Shown piece by piece: positions 44,946 through 53,913 of a stretch of DNA of 64,000 nucleotides. Under the pieces are notes generated by a model that made no database searches, was not told the origin of the DNA, and worked only from the letters and a program-made list of their open reading frames with translations. The stretch's first letter is position 1, and every line of letters begins with the position of its first letter. Origin of the DNA: Paraburkholderia sp. FT54 (GTDB lineage Bacteria; Pseudomonadota; Gammaproteobacteria; Burkholderiales; Burkholderiaceae); NCBI RefSeq assembly GCF_031585635.1, contig NZ_CP134195.1, forward strand, positions 1,798,001 through 1,862,000, read 5' to 3'. The position numbers and the translations under genes are program-made.

Positions 44946-46037
44946 ATGAGCACGACGCCGCAGGCCACGCGGCGCCGCGCGACGATCACCGACGTCGCGC
45001 GCGAAGCCGGCACCGGCAAGACCAGCATCTCGCGCTATCTGAACGGCGAGATGAGCGTGCTGTCGCCTGAACTGCGCGCGCGAATCGAGGCCGCGATCGC
45101 ACGCCTCGACTATCAGCCGAACCAGATGGCGCGCGGCCTCAAGCGTGGCCGCAACCGCCTGATCGGCATGCTGCTGGCCGACCTGACGAATCCCTACACG
45201 GTCGAAGTGCTGCAAGGCGTGGAAGCAGCCTGCCACGCACTCGGCCTGATGCCGCTGATCTGCCATGCGGCGAACGAAGTCGAGATGGAGCGGCGCTATC
45301 TGCAACTGCTCACCACGTATCGGGTGGAAGGCGTGATTGTCAATGCGCTCGGCGTGCGCGAGGAAACCTTGCGGCCGGTGGGCGGCGGCGGGATTCCGGC
45401 GGTGCTGGTCGACCGTTCGGTGGACGGGCTCGTCACGGATATGGTCGGTCTCGACAATCGGGCGGCGGCGGAACTCGGCACGCGGCATTTGCTGGACAAC
45501 GGTTTTGACGACATCTGGTTCGTCGTCCAGCCTTTCGAGCAGGTCAGCTCGCGGCAACTACGTGAAGCGGCGTTTCGTGAGGCGATGAGCGCTCAGAGTG
45601 CTCAGAGCGAGCACGGCGGCGGTAAAGGCACGGCACGCGGGCACACGCTGGTGCTCAACCTCGCGGATGCCGCCGAGGTCGAGCGCAGCCTCGCCGAGCT
45701 GGACCGCGCGATCGACGCGGCCGCTCATGCGCGCGGCGCCACGGGCAACGTCGCGCGCGTCGCCCTGTTCGCGGCCAACGCGCCTGTCGCGCTGTGTCTC
45801 GCCTTGCATCTGAAAGCACGCCACGGAGCCGACTGGCAGGCCCGCGTCGCACTGCTTTCCATCGACGATCCCGACTGGGCCGAATTGGCCGGCATCACGA
45901 CGATTCGTCAGCCGACCTACGAGATCGGCTACCGCGCGGTCGAGTTCCTGCACGAGCGTATCGAAGGCGTTCAGACCACCGCGCGCGACTGCCTGCTGCC
46001 GGGCGAATTGATCGTCCGCGCCTCCACTTTGCGCTGA
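44946..46037 (+). CDS. ptxS: LacI-family repressor of the kgu operon, PtxS-like
   Basis: This 363-aa LacI-family regulator starts at ATG 44946. The HTH (about 12-35, TITDVAREAGTGKTSISRYL) has the usual hinge region after it, and the sugar-binding core follows (about 65-355). An unusual 20-residue low-complexity insert (SAQSAQSEHGGGKGTARG) lies in the core near residue 220. It is the last gene of the kgu operon and most likely binds the 40459-40480 palindrome, with 2-ketogluconate as inducer, as known for PtxS. Confidence 0.85.
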   Translation: MSTTPQATRRRATITDVAREAGTGKTSISRYLNGEMSVLSPELRARIEAAIARLDYQPNQMARGLKRGRNRLIGMLLADLTNPYTVEVLQGVEAACHALGLMPLICHAANEVEMERRYLQLLTTYRVEGVIVNALGVREETLRPVGGGGIPAVLVDRSVDGLVTDMVGLDNRAAAELGTRHLLDNGFDDIWFVVQPFEQVSSRQLREAAFREAMSAQSAQSEHGGGKGTARGHTLVLNLADAAEVERSLAELDRAIDAAAHARGATGNVARVALFAANAPVALCLALHLKARHGADWQARVALLSIDDPDWAELAGITTIRQPTYEIGYRAVEFLHERIEGVQTTARDCLLPGELIVRASTLR

Positions 46038-46108
46038 ATTCGCGCCGATCTGCGATCATTCGGGCTGCGGCGCGCAGCGGGTGCGCGCCGGACATCGCAA
46101 GGAAACTC

Positions 46109-46927
46109 ATGGTTGTTGCACCGCTTACCCTCTCGAGCCTCGCCCTCGCGACGCTGCTCGTCGCCGCCTTACCCTTCCTGATCTACCGCCGTCTGCGCCG
46201 GCCGCTCGCGCTCAAGCCGCGTGACGCCATCACCGGCATCGCCGTGTTCGCGCTGTTCGCCATGGTGATCGAGCGCGCGCTGAACGACTACGTGCTGCAT
46301 CGGAATGAAGCGACGGCGAGCTTCCTGTCGAATCCGCTGGCCTTCGTGGTGTACGGTGCGCTGGCCGCGGGTATTTGCGAGGAAGTGGGGCGGTTCATCG
46401 GCATGCGGCTGCTGCTCAAGCGCGCGGCGGCGAAGTCGGGCTCGAGCTCACTGGCGGCGGGCACGAACGACGGCACCGCGCTGACCTATGGCTTGGGCCA
46501 CGGCGGCGCCGAAGCCTGGCTCGTCGGCGTGCTGGTGCAGGTTCAATGGATCCTGTTCGCGGTCTTCGAAAACCGAGGTCAACTGGACGGCTACCTGAGC
46601 AATCTGCCGACCGATTCGGTGATGCGCATCCACCTGATTCTTGCCAGCCTGACGCCGCAGACCGCCGGCATTTTCGCGCTTGAACGCGTGGCCGCGCTGG
46701 TGTTCCAGATCGGCTTGTCGGTGCTGATGTGGCGCGGCTTGCGGGCCGGCTGGCGCGGTATCCTGCCGCTCGCGATTGCGTTGCACGCGCTGGTGGACGT
46801 GCCAGCCGCGTTGTTCCAGGCGCAACTCGTGCCGCTCGCGGCAGTGGACGCCGTGTATGCAGTAGGAGCGGTGATCGTTACGGGGTTGCTGTTCCGGGCG
46901 TTCAGGCGTCCAGCGGTGGCCGCTTGA
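46109..46927 (+). CDS. YhfC-family membrane protein (putative intramembrane metalloprotease)
   Basis: This 272-aa inner-membrane protein has about seven hydrophobic segments. It has the motif set of the YhfC/CPBP-like group: an EE pair in CEEVGRF (about 89-95), GLGHGGAEAW (about 128-137) and HALVDVPA near the C-terminus. Together these could form a metal-binding active site in the membrane. Start ATG 46109 has AAGGAAA upstream. The substrate is unknown. Confidence 0.75.
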   Translation: MVVAPLTLSSLALATLLVAALPFLIYRRLRRPLALKPRDAITGIAVFALFAMVIERALNDYVLHRNEATASFLSNPLAFVVYGALAAGICEEVGRFIGMRLLLKRAAAKSGSSSLAAGTNDGTALTYGLGHGGAEAWLVGVLVQVQWILFAVFENRGQLDGYLSNLPTDSVMRIHLILASLTPQTAGIFALERVAALVFQIGLSVLMWRGLRAGWRGILPLAIALHALVDVPAALFQAQLVPLAAVDAVYAVGAVIVTGLLFRAFRRPAVAA

Positions 46928-47034
46928 TGACTGCTTGATGGCCGCACTCGACGGCGCCGCATGACCCGCGCGTCACGTTGAACTGTCAGTCGTTCCCTAC
47001 AATCTTTCCGAGGCCGCCTTTTCGGCACATTTCA

Positions 47035-47403
47035 ATGGAAGAAGCTTACCAATACGACTGCGCCAATCCCGAGTTCGAGGAGCTAGCGCGCGTTATCAGC
47101 GATCTGTTTCCCGAGCAGACGCAGTTCACCCAGCGCGCCGCGGAAGACGGCACGCCGACGCTGGCGATTCACTGGGTGGCGATGCGTTTCGGCGCGACGG
47201 CGCGCCGTATCGTGATGAGCGTGGTGATCGCGCCGGCCGCGTTGGCGCGTTATCGCGCATTGCCGGCGCGTCTGCGCGGCCGCAGTTTTGCGGTGCTGCG
47301 CGCGTATGTCGAAGCGAGCATCGGCTCGCTTGAAGAACAGTATGCGAACGGCGAAACCGTGCCGCGCGATGTCACCGTGGATCTCGGCGACGAGTTCGCT
47401 TGA
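47035..47403 (+). CDS. Conserved small protein, DUF3022-like
   Basis: This 122-aa soluble protein starts at ATG 47035 (MEEAYQYDC). It has alpha/beta character, with a central strand pair (HWVAMRFGATARRIVMSVVI) and a C-terminal helix (FAVLRAYVEASIGSLEEQYA). I associate it tentatively with DUF3022, a family seen mainly in Burkholderia. Function is unknown. It is convergent with the PGDYG gene. Confidence 0.6.
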   Translation: MEEAYQYDCANPEFEELARVISDLFPEQTQFTQRAAEDGTPTLAIHWVAMRFGATARRIVMSVVIAPAALARYRALPARLRGRSFAVLRAYVEASIGSLEEQYANGETVPRDVTVDLGDEFA

Positions 47404-47413
47404 GGCGGCCCAA

Positions 47414-47851
47414 TCAATCGGCGAGCCGGTAGACCTTCGCGAAGCGGGCTGCCTGCACCACGCCGTAGTCGCCGGGCGCGTACTGCATGATCCAGTCGCC
47501 GGCGGCGCCGCGCAGCACATCGCCGCCGTTCGCCGAGCGCGCGAGCGAGAACGCTTCATGCATCTGTTTGGCCAGCACGACGGCGGGGCGGTTGCGGTAC
47601 GCGCCGGCTTGGCCGTGCGCGACGGCGGCGTCGGCGGGAATGTATTTGGCGTCGAAGCGTTCGCGCGAGACGACCCAGCGCTCGCCCGTCGAGCCGGTGA
47701 TCAGCGCGTCGCCGCGGACATAGCGGTTCGGGCCTTCAAGGCTCATCAGTTCGCCTTCGGCGGTGGCGAATTCGACGCTGACGGTTTCATTTTTTACGAC
47801 ACGGCAGGCGTTGGCGTCTTGACTCAGATCGAGATTTTTGAGTTCGGTCAT
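47414..47851 (-). CDS. PGDYG-domain protein
   Basis: This 145-aa protein starts at ATG 47851 (MTELKNLDLSQD). It shows a repeated motif of two similar halves: SLEGPNRYVRGDALITGSTG(E) followed by W-V-SRE-FDAKY, and later AAGDWIMQYAPGDYGVVQAA with FAKVY. The PGDYG motif names the family. It is a small soluble protein of unknown function. Confidence 0.7.
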   Translation of the reverse strand: MTELKNLDLSQDANACRVVKNETVSVEFATAEGELMSLEGPNRYVRGDALITGSTGERWVVSRERFDAKYIPADAAVAHGQAGAYRNRPAVVLAKQMHEAFSLARSANGGDVLRGAAGDWIMQYAPGDYGVVQAARFAKVYRLAD

Positions 47852-48084
47852 GAAGCGAGCAGGTGTGGAGAGCAGGGCGGCGGCACCGGACTTGAAGTCT
47901 TCGGGCCGCGAATGACTCGCATCATGCCAGATGCATCTGGCGACCGGTTTCTTTTGCGATAGACAGCGCAGCGGATCGTCCGTTTGTCGTGCGACCGCAA
48001 AGATGGCGCAAGGACGGAAGAGCGCCCGACCTGCATGCACATTCGAGGGTGCCGCAGGCATATCGAAACACGCCGCCGCCCATG

Positions 48085-48130
48085 GCAAAAAAACCGGCGC
48101 GCAACGCGGAAAATTCCGCGCCGCGCGCGA
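48085..48130 (-). terminator. Terminator-like hairpin after the Spy/CpxP-like gene
   Basis: The palindrome CGCGGAAAATTCCGCG is nested in GGCGCG/CGCGCC arms. On the minus strand it is followed by GGTTTTTTT. It lies just downstream of the Spy-like gene stop. Confidence 0.6.
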
Positions 48131-48138
48131 CGGATTTC

Positions 48139-48660
48139 TTACGGCTTCACGGTGGCGTCGCTTGCCGGGGCAGGTGCGGTCTTGCCGCCTTTGCCCTTGC
48201 CTTTACCATGATGACCATGGCCTTCCACGCCGCCCGGCTGATGGAAGGTCGCATCAGCCAGCTTCTTCTGTTCCGGCGAGAAGCTGCTATACAGCGGATC
48301 GAACGCATCGACCAGCTTCTTCATGCCGTCCGCATGCGCTTGCGCGATAGTCGCGTATTGCTTCATGTCGTCGAGCGCCGATACGTTGGTGGCGGCCCGG
48401 CGTTGCTGGAACAGCTGGCCCATGGTTTGGCCGTTGCTGCGCATCACGTCGGCGAACGTGTTCCATTGCGATTCCTGCGCCGAGGTGATCTTCAGTTGCG
48501 AATGCAGGTAGGCGATGCGGTCTTCGACATTGCGCTCGTGGCCGGCTTTGCCGGCGGGTGCGGAAGCGGCGCTCACCGGTGCCGACGCCGGCGCGGAAGT
48601 TTGTGCGAACGCGCCGCTCATGGCGACTGCGGTGGCCAGCATTACCAGTGCTTTTTTCAT
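48139..48660 (-). CDS. Spy/CpxP-family periplasmic protein
   Basis: This 173-aa periplasmic protein has a signal peptide (about 1-19, ending AFAQ), then an Ala/Pro/Ser-rich linker. The all-helical core carries LTXXQ-type repeats (LKITSAQESQWNTF and FSPEQKKLADATF). The C-terminus is rich in Gly/His/Lys (GHGHHGKGKGKGGK), which could bind metal. Members act as periplasmic chaperones or envelope-stress sensors. The hairpin terminator follows. No two-component genes are adjacent. Confidence 0.8.
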   Translation of the reverse strand: MKKALVMLATAVAMSGAFAQTSAPASAPVSAASAPAGKAGHERNVEDRIAYLHSQLKITSAQESQWNTFADVMRSNGQTMGQLFQQRRAATNVSALDDMKQYATIAQAHADGMKKLVDAFDPLYSSFSPEQKKLADATFHQPGGVEGHGHHGKGKGKGGKTAPAPASDATVKP

Positions 48661-48858
48661 CGAAACTCCTGATGTCTATTCGAATTGGGACAAGGCTAGC
48701 GTGCGAGCGGCCCGCTGTGCGGCGGTCATGCGCGGGTCATGATGATGCACGGCGGCCGGCTGCCCACTTTGCCGTCGCCGCTATTAGTATCACGATATCC
48801 CTACGATGCGGCTGTTGTGCGACAAACGCTTACAACCGAAACGATCACGAAATAGCGT

Positions 48859-49059
48859 GTGGATAAATTCGTCAGCATGGAAATCTTGGTCGTCGTGGTC
48901 GAAGCGGGCAGCCTGATCGCCGGCGGCGAACTGGTATCGGTGCTGGAAGACTATTTGCGCGAAGGCGCGCCGGTCCATCTGTTGTATCCGCGCGATCGGC
49001 GGGCCACGTCCAAGCGCACCAGCTTTATCGATTTCGTCATCGAACGGTTCGGTGCATGA
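48859..49059 (+). pseudogene. LysR-family regulator relic with large in-frame deletion
   Basis: The 66-codon frame begins like a LysR start (MDKFVSMEILVVVVEAGSL, about 22 residues). It then jumps to a LysR C-terminus (LEDYLREGAPVHLLYPRDRR, about 44 residues, ending FIDFVIERF). The HTH recognition helix and the whole effector core are gone. Because the frame is kept, a short peptide could still be made, but it is unlikely to be functional. Confidence 0.7.
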
Positions 49060-49206
49060 GCCTGGCAGCCAATGCGAGGCGTCCGTGACGCGAGCAACGC
49101 CTGCCATTCGCTCATGATGTTCAAGGCGATCGGGCTCGCGACTTCTCCATTTGCCGCAGAAGACGCGCGATAATCCGCCTCACCTGACCCATTTCTTTTT
49201 GCCTCG

Positions 49207-49665
49207 ATGAGACCTCCGCGCCTCGACCAACTCGACGACCTCGACCGCAACCTCGTTGCGCTGCTGCAAGCCAATGCTCGCGAGAGTGTCGCCAATCTCG
49301 CCCGCCAACTGGGCGTGGCGCGCACCACGGTGATCGCGCGCATTGCGCGGCTCGAGCGCAGCAATGTGATTGCCGGCTACAGCGTGCGGCTCGGCCAGGA
49401 CGTGCTCGACTCGAGCATCGTGGCCTACGTCGGCATCATCATCGCGCCGAAGCACGGGCCTGGCGTGCAGAAACGCCTCGGCAAGATGCCCGAGGTGCAG
49501 CTGCTGTGCGCGGTGAGCGGCGAGTTCGACTATGTGGCGTGGCTGCGCGCCGATTCGCCCGATCGTCTCAACGATCTGCTCGATCAGATCGGCGGGCTGG
49601 AAGGCGTGGAGCGCACCACGACTTCGATCATCCTTGCGCGCAAGATCGATCGCGGCACGGTATGA
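49207..49665 (+). CDS. Lrp/AsnC-family transcriptional regulator
   Basis: This 152-aa regulator has an N-terminal HTH (about 8-55, LDDLDRNLVALLQANARESV with the AND-like helix LARQLGVARTTVIARIARL) and a RAM ligand domain (about 70-145, VAYVGIIIAPKHG). It lies 220 bases upstream of a saccharopine-dehydrogenase-family enzyme gene on the same strand. Amino-acid-responsive control of that gene is a reasonable inference. No clear ribosome binding site precedes the ATG. Confidence 0.88.
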   Translation: MRPPRLDQLDDLDRNLVALLQANARESVANLARQLGVARTTVIARIARLERSNVIAGYSVRLGQDVLDSSIVAYVGIIIAPKHGPGVQKRLGKMPEVQLLCAVSGEFDYVAWLRADSPDRLNDLLDQIGGLEGVERTTTSIILARKIDRGTV

Positions 49666-49885
49666 GCGCCGGGGCGTTTACGCCGTTTTAACAACTTTTC
49701 GACATATCGACTGATGCGTTCGTCATAACGTCGAACTTCATGGTCATTGCGCAGCATTTTGTGCGTATAAAGTGGTTTTGCTTCTCCCTAAACTGTTGCT
49801 CAAGGGTTCAGCCCGCAGGCGCCGCGCCACGCGCGCAGCGCACTTCCCAAGCTGGAGACAGCACACAGACAATAAGGAGAAGCGC

Positions 49886-50983
49886 ATGAAAGTAGCCATC
49901 GTTGGCGCAGGTTTGATCGGTCACACCATCGCCCACATGTTGCGCGAAACCGGCGACTACGACGTCGTCGCGTTCGACCGCGACCAGCACGCGCTCGATA
50001 AACTCGCCGCCCAGGGCATTCCGACCCGCCGTGTGGATTCCGCCGATGCCGCCGCGCTGCGCGCCGCCGTGCAAGGCTTCGACGCGCTCGTCAACGCGCT
50101 GCCGTACTACCTCGCGGTGAACGTGGCCTCGGCGGCCAAGGGCGCGGGCGTGCATTACTTCGATCTGACGGAAGACGTGCGCGCCACGCATGCGATCCGC
50201 GCCATTGCCGACGACGCCGATCACGCCTTCATGCCGCAGTGCGGTCTTGCGCCGGGCTTCATCGGCATCGCCGCGCACGAACTGGCGAACCGCTTCACGG
50301 AAATCCGCGACGTCAAGATGCGCGTGGGCGCGCTGCCGGAATTCCCGACTAACGCGCTGAAGTACAACCTGACGTGGAGCGTCGACGGCTTGATCAACGA
50401 GTACTGCCAGCCCTGCGAAGCGATTCGCGATAGCCGCACGCAGTGGGTGCAGCCGCTCGAAGGCCTCGAACATTTCTCGCTCGACGGCACCGAATACGAA
50501 GCCTTCAATACTTCCGGCGGCCTCGGCACGCTGTGCGAAACGCTGTCGGGCCGGGTCGAGTCGCTCGACTACAAGTCGGTACGCTATCCGGGCCACCGCA
50601 ACCTGATGCAGTTCCTGCTCGAAGACCTGCGCCTTGCCAGCGACCGCGACACGCTCAAGAACATCATGCGCCGTTCAGTGCCGTCCACCGCGCAAGACGT
50701 GGTGCTGGTGTTCATCACGGTGAGCGGCATGCGCGACGGTCAACTGGTGCAGGAAGTGTTCACCCGCAAGATCTTCGCGAAGACCGTGTGCGGCGTGCCG
50801 ATGAGCGCGATCCAGATCACCACGGCCGGCGCGATGTGCGCGGTGCTCGATCTGTTCCGCGAACAGAAGCTGCCGCAGAAGGGCTTCGTGCGTCAGGAGC
50901 AGGTGTCGCTGCGCGACTTCCTCGCGAACCGCTTCGGGCAGTTGTACGAGGGGCAGTCGCTGGACGCGATGGCTACTGTTTGA
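49886..50983 (+). CDS. Saccharopine dehydrogenase-family protein (lysine dehydrogenase-like)
   Basis: This 365-aa NAD(P)-dependent enzyme starts at ATG 49886 with AAGGAGA upstream. It has a Rossmann fold at the N-terminus (VAIVGAGLIGHTIAHML) and a DLTEDVRATHAI segment, with the substrate domain in the C-terminal half. Size and organisation fit saccharopine/lysine dehydrogenases, including LysDH. The exact substrate is unknown. An Lrp-type regulator lies directly upstream, which fits amino-acid catabolism. Confidence 0.8.
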   Translation: MKVAIVGAGLIGHTIAHMLRETGDYDVVAFDRDQHALDKLAAQGIPTRRVDSADAAALRAAVQGFDALVNALPYYLAVNVASAAKGAGVHYFDLTEDVRATHAIRAIADDADHAFMPQCGLAPGFIGIAAHELANRFTEIRDVKMRVGALPEFPTNALKYNLTWSVDGLINEYCQPCEAIRDSRTQWVQPLEGLEHFSLDGTEYEAFNTSGGLGTLCETLSGRVESLDYKSVRYPGHRNLMQFLLEDLRLASDRDTLKNIMRRSVPSTAQDVVLVFITVSGMRDGQLVQEVFTRKIFAKTVCGVPMSAIQITTAGAMCAVLDLFREQKLPQKGFVRQEQVSLRDFLANRFGQLYEGQSLDAMATV

Positions 50984-51073
50984 AGGATCGGCACCGAGGG
51001 CCGTGCGACAACGTGGCAAGAGGCATGAAATGTCTGCCGCGAACAGCAAGGACGGCTCCGCAGAGAGCCGAGG

Positions 51074-51100
51074 AAACGCCCCGTTTTTACGGGGCGTTTT
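51074..51100. terminator. Bidirectional terminator
   Basis: A 10-bp stem (AAACGCCCCG / CGGGGCGTTT) with a 6-base loop TTTTTA and A/T flanks, between the saccharopine-dehydrogenase-type gene and the convergent kinase gene. Confidence 0.85.
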
Positions 51101-51115
51101 CACTGCACGCCGATG

Positions 51116-51736
51116 CTACACAGGCACCGGCGGCATGAGCGTCGCCGCCGCCTGCGGCTCGCCCACGATGCGCGCGAGCAAGGCTTCATGATCCGCGGCA
51201 GTAGGCGCGGTATTGTCGAACATCAAAAGATCGTTGCAGATATCGCCGCTGGGCACGAAACGGCGCTGCCGATACTCGTCCCAGTGCGCGAGTTTGTAGG
51301 CATCGTTCGGATTGGCACGCGTAAGGATCCGCTGATGCGCCGTCTCTTCCGACGTATAAACCCACACCACCCGTAGCGCCACTTCCGCGCCGACCCCCAG
51401 CCACGCACGATCGAACAGGCGCCGCTCGCGCACTTCGCGCGAGAGCGGCCCGACCACCATCGCGCTGATGCCGAGTTCGAGATTGTCGCGGGCGGTATCG
51501 AGCAGGCCGCGATACTCGGGATCGCGCAGATGTTGCAGGAACAGCGGGCTGTCGCGGTCGTTCGGGTCGCCGGTCAGCATGGCCATGGCGGCCGCGCTGT
51601 AGCCGCCGTAGAGCGTATCTTTATCGAGCAGGCAGAAGGGCGTGGCGTTCGCTTTCATCAGCGGGCCGAGCAGCTTCCTGGCGAGGGTGGTCTTGCCCGT
51701 GCCCGCGTGACCGCAGAAGAAAACCAGATGAGTCAC
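51116..51736 (-). CDS. P-loop kinase-like ATPase
   Basis: This 206-aa protein has a Walker A GHAGTGKTT (residues 9-17), a central domain with VGPLSREVRERRLFDRAWLG, and VVWVYTSEETAHQRILTRAN near the end, as in small-molecule kinases or AAA-like ATPases. It starts at a GTG that overlaps the stop of cydX (GTGA). The target is unknown. Pairing with cydX suggests, but does not prove, a link to respiration. Confidence 0.75.
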   Translation of the reverse strand: MTHLVFFCGHAGTGKTTLARKLLGPLMKANATPFCLLDKDTLYGGYSAAAMAMLTGDPNDRDSPLFLQHLRDPEYRGLLDTARDNLELGISAMVVGPLSREVRERRLFDRAWLGVGAEVALRVVWVYTSEETAHQRILTRANPNDAYKLAHWDEYRQRRFVPSGDICNDLLMFDNTAPTAADHEALLARIVGEPQAAATLMPPVPV

Positions 51737-51882
51737 GAAGGCGCGTCCTCGGGCGTGACTGATGCGGCGCCGGCGTGTTGCGGGTCACGCGCGAACTTGC
51801 CGCCGGCATCGAGCCACATCACATTGATGATGCCGAAGCCCAACGCCACGCCGATGCCGAGAATCCAGGTGAAATACCACAT
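51733..51882 (-). CDS. cydX: CydX-like small subunit of cytochrome bd oxidase
   Basis: This 49-aa single-span protein begins MWYFTWILGIGVALGFGIIN, closely matching the conserved CydX start (WYFxWILG...GIINVMW). It has a strong AAGGAGAC ribosome binding site. CydX stabilises the cydAB heme-copper-independent quinol oxidase. No cydA or cydB is within the window. Here the gene overlaps a P-loop kinase instead. The C-terminal half is longer and more polar than typical CydX (about 30-40 aa). Confidence 0.82.
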   Translation of the reverse strand: MWYFTWILGIGVALGFGIINVMWLDAGGKFARDPQHAGAASVTPEDAPS

Positions 51883-52492
51883 TGCAGTCTCCTTGGTCGT
51901 ATGTCCGGCGAGGCCGGCCCGCAACCTTGCGTAGAGCCCGTACGGCGAAGCCGGCATGCCGGCGGCCAAAGGTGGCATGCGCTGGAACCGGGGGTAAATC
52001 CGCAACTGAAACGCGGCGCGCCGCAGCCCACGGAACGGCCCTTTGCAGCGATCATGAAGAAGAACGCGGCGCCATGCAAGAGGTCGTGGGTCGTCCGATT
52101 GGCCAGGCTGGCAGAACGGGGGCGCGTTGCTATGATGCATGGCGAAGGTTGAGTGGCAGCAATCAGGATGGCCAGGCATCGTCCGAATGCCAATCAGAAA
52201 GAAGAAGCACGAAAGCGGGACCATAATCAACCACACGGCGGACCCAGCATGCCGACGCGTCCGGATCATCACAGCCAGGCCGCGCTGGTCGCAATGGCGA
52301 GGCTGGGCGCGCTTGCCGCGCTGAGCTTCGGCGTGCTCGCCGGCGGCTGCGAACCTTAACAATTCGATACCTGACCCGCACGCATAGCCCTTACCATGTC
52401 GGCTAACGCAAATTCGCCCACGCAGAGCCGACGCCAGGCTTACGTATCGTAAGCGTCCGGGCGGTCTGTTCCGTTTTCGAGGTAATCCAAAC
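51883..52492. other. Intergenic region between cydX and corA
   Basis: About 610 bases with no conserved gene recognised except a possible 36-aa lipopeptide at 52249-52359. Long minus-strand frames here have poor composition and lack a ribosome binding site. Confidence 0.5.
52249..52359 (+). CDS. Candidate 36-aa small lipoprotein
   Basis: The frame MPTRPDHHSQAALVAMARLG ends with a hydrophobic stretch and lipobox LAGGC, followed by EP and stop. If processed, the mature lipopeptide would be only three residues (CEP). Entericidin-like or regulatory lipopeptides exist, but this one could also be a truncated gene. No strong ribosome binding site is seen. Confidence 0.35.
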   Translation: MPTRPDHHSQAALVAMARLGALAALSFGVLAGGCEP

Positions 52493-53470
52493 ATGCTGAT
52501 CAATTGCGCCGCCTATCAGGACGGCCGGAAACTGGCAGACATCGACATCGATAGCATCAGCGACTACGTGGCGCGGCCCGAATGCTTCGTCTGGGTGGCG
52601 CTGAAGGACCCGGGGCCGGGCGAACTGGCCGTGATGAAACACGAGTTCGGCCTGCATGAACTCGCGATCGAAGATGCGCAGAACGGTCACCAGCGTCCGA
52701 AGATCGAGGAGTACGGCGAGTCGCTGTTCGCCGTGATGCACACGGTGGAGATGGACGAAGAGGGCGAACTGCTGATCGGCGAAGTCGACGTGTTCGTCGG
52801 GCGCAACTATGTGCTCTCGGTGCGGCGCGGCACCCGCACCGGCTTTCAGAACGTGCGAGCCCGCTGCGAGCGCGAGCCGCAGCTGCTCAAGGAGGGCTCC
52901 GCGTTCGTGCTGTATGCACTCGCCGACGATATCGTCGATCGTTATTTCCCGATCATCGAGGCGATGAACACCGAAATAGAAGCGCTCGAAGACCGCATTT
53001 TCGACCGCAATAATTCGGCCGCGTCGCGCGCGATCATCCAGGATCTGTACTCGCTGAAACGGCGCCTTGTGATCCTGCAGCACCATATCGCGCCGTTGCA
53101 GGAAGCGATCAGCAAGCTGACGGGCGGCCGCATTCCCAGCGTCTGCGGGGGCATGCAGGCGTATTTCCGCGATGTCTACGACCACCTGGAGCGGATCGTG
53201 AGGATCATCGACGGAAGGCGCGAAATGGTCGTCACCGCCGTGCAGGTCAATCTCGGCATGATTTCGCTGGCCGAGAGCGAGGTGACCAAGCGGCTCGGCT
53301 CGTTCGCGGCGCTGTTCGCGGTGCCGACCATGATCGCCGGCATCTACGGGATGAATTTCCAGAGCATCCCCGAGCTGCACTACAAGTACGGCTATCCAGT
53401 CTGTCTGGCGGTCATGCTGACCGTCGACCTCGTGCTGTACTGGCGATTCCGCAAGGTCGGCTGGCTCTGA
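52493..53470 (+). CDS. corA: CorA-family magnesium/cobalt transporter
   Basis: This 325-aa inner-membrane Mg2+ channel of the CorA family has a large N-terminal cytoplasmic domain (about 1-250), two transmembrane helices at the C-terminus, and the conserved GMN selectivity motif at residues 286-288 (YGMNF). Start ATG 52493 has GAGGT upstream. No regulatory leader was recognised in the preceding 100 bases. Confidence 0.9.
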   Translation: MLINCAAYQDGRKLADIDIDSISDYVARPECFVWVALKDPGPGELAVMKHEFGLHELAIEDAQNGHQRPKIEEYGESLFAVMHTVEMDEEGELLIGEVDVFVGRNYVLSVRRGTRTGFQNVRARCEREPQLLKEGSAFVLYALADDIVDRYFPIIEAMNTEIEALEDRIFDRNNSAASRAIIQDLYSLKRRLVILQHHIAPLQEAISKLTGGRIPSVCGGMQAYFRDVYDHLERIVRIIDGRREMVVTAVQVNLGMISLAESEVTKRLGSFAALFAVPTMIAGIYGMNFQSIPELHYKYGYPVCLAVMLTVDLVLYWRFRKVGWL

Positions 53471-53846
53471 CGGTCGGGCAGAGGGCGGCCGCGGGCGTTG
53501 CCCTTTATCCGGTTCGGCGGCTGGGCTGAACGCGCATCATGCGGGCCTCCCGATCCTGCGGCGCACCCACCCGCGGACCGTCCCCGCAGATCGTCCGGTG
53601 TTCTCCCCGCTTGCACCGCGCGCAATAAAAGTCCAGCATAGGCGGCCCGTCGGCCTTCGATCTTGCGGCCGGCGGCAGATCTGCCACGCACGGACCAAGC
53701 GAGGACGCCTTTGCCACACGCTACCTGCCAGCGCGCCAAAGCGGCGCGGCGCTTCGATGATCGGGCGCACGGCATTGCCGCGCCCCGGTGCGCTGCAACA
53801 CCGCGCAGCGTTGACAAGCCGAACGGACTACATCGAGAATGGGCCT
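53471..53846. other. Intergenic region upstream of the ribose-type operon
   Basis: About 375 bases without a supportable gene. Several short overlapping frames lack a ribosome binding site or family. Confidence 0.5.
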
Positions 53847-53860
53847 CGCAAACGTTTGCG
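53847..53860. promoter_or_regulatory. LacI-type operator (perfect palindrome CGCAAACGTTTGCG)
   Basis: This 14-bp perfect palindrome lies 54 bases upstream of the binding-protein start. The centre ACGT with CAAACGTTTG arms is typical for RbsR/PurR-type LacI proteins. The LacI-family gene at 57974-59014 in the same cluster is the likely ligand. Confidence 0.85.
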
Positions 53861-53913
53861 CACTATTAAAAATAAGGCTCCCCGGCGAGCCTGACAAAAC
53901 CCTGGAGATATGC

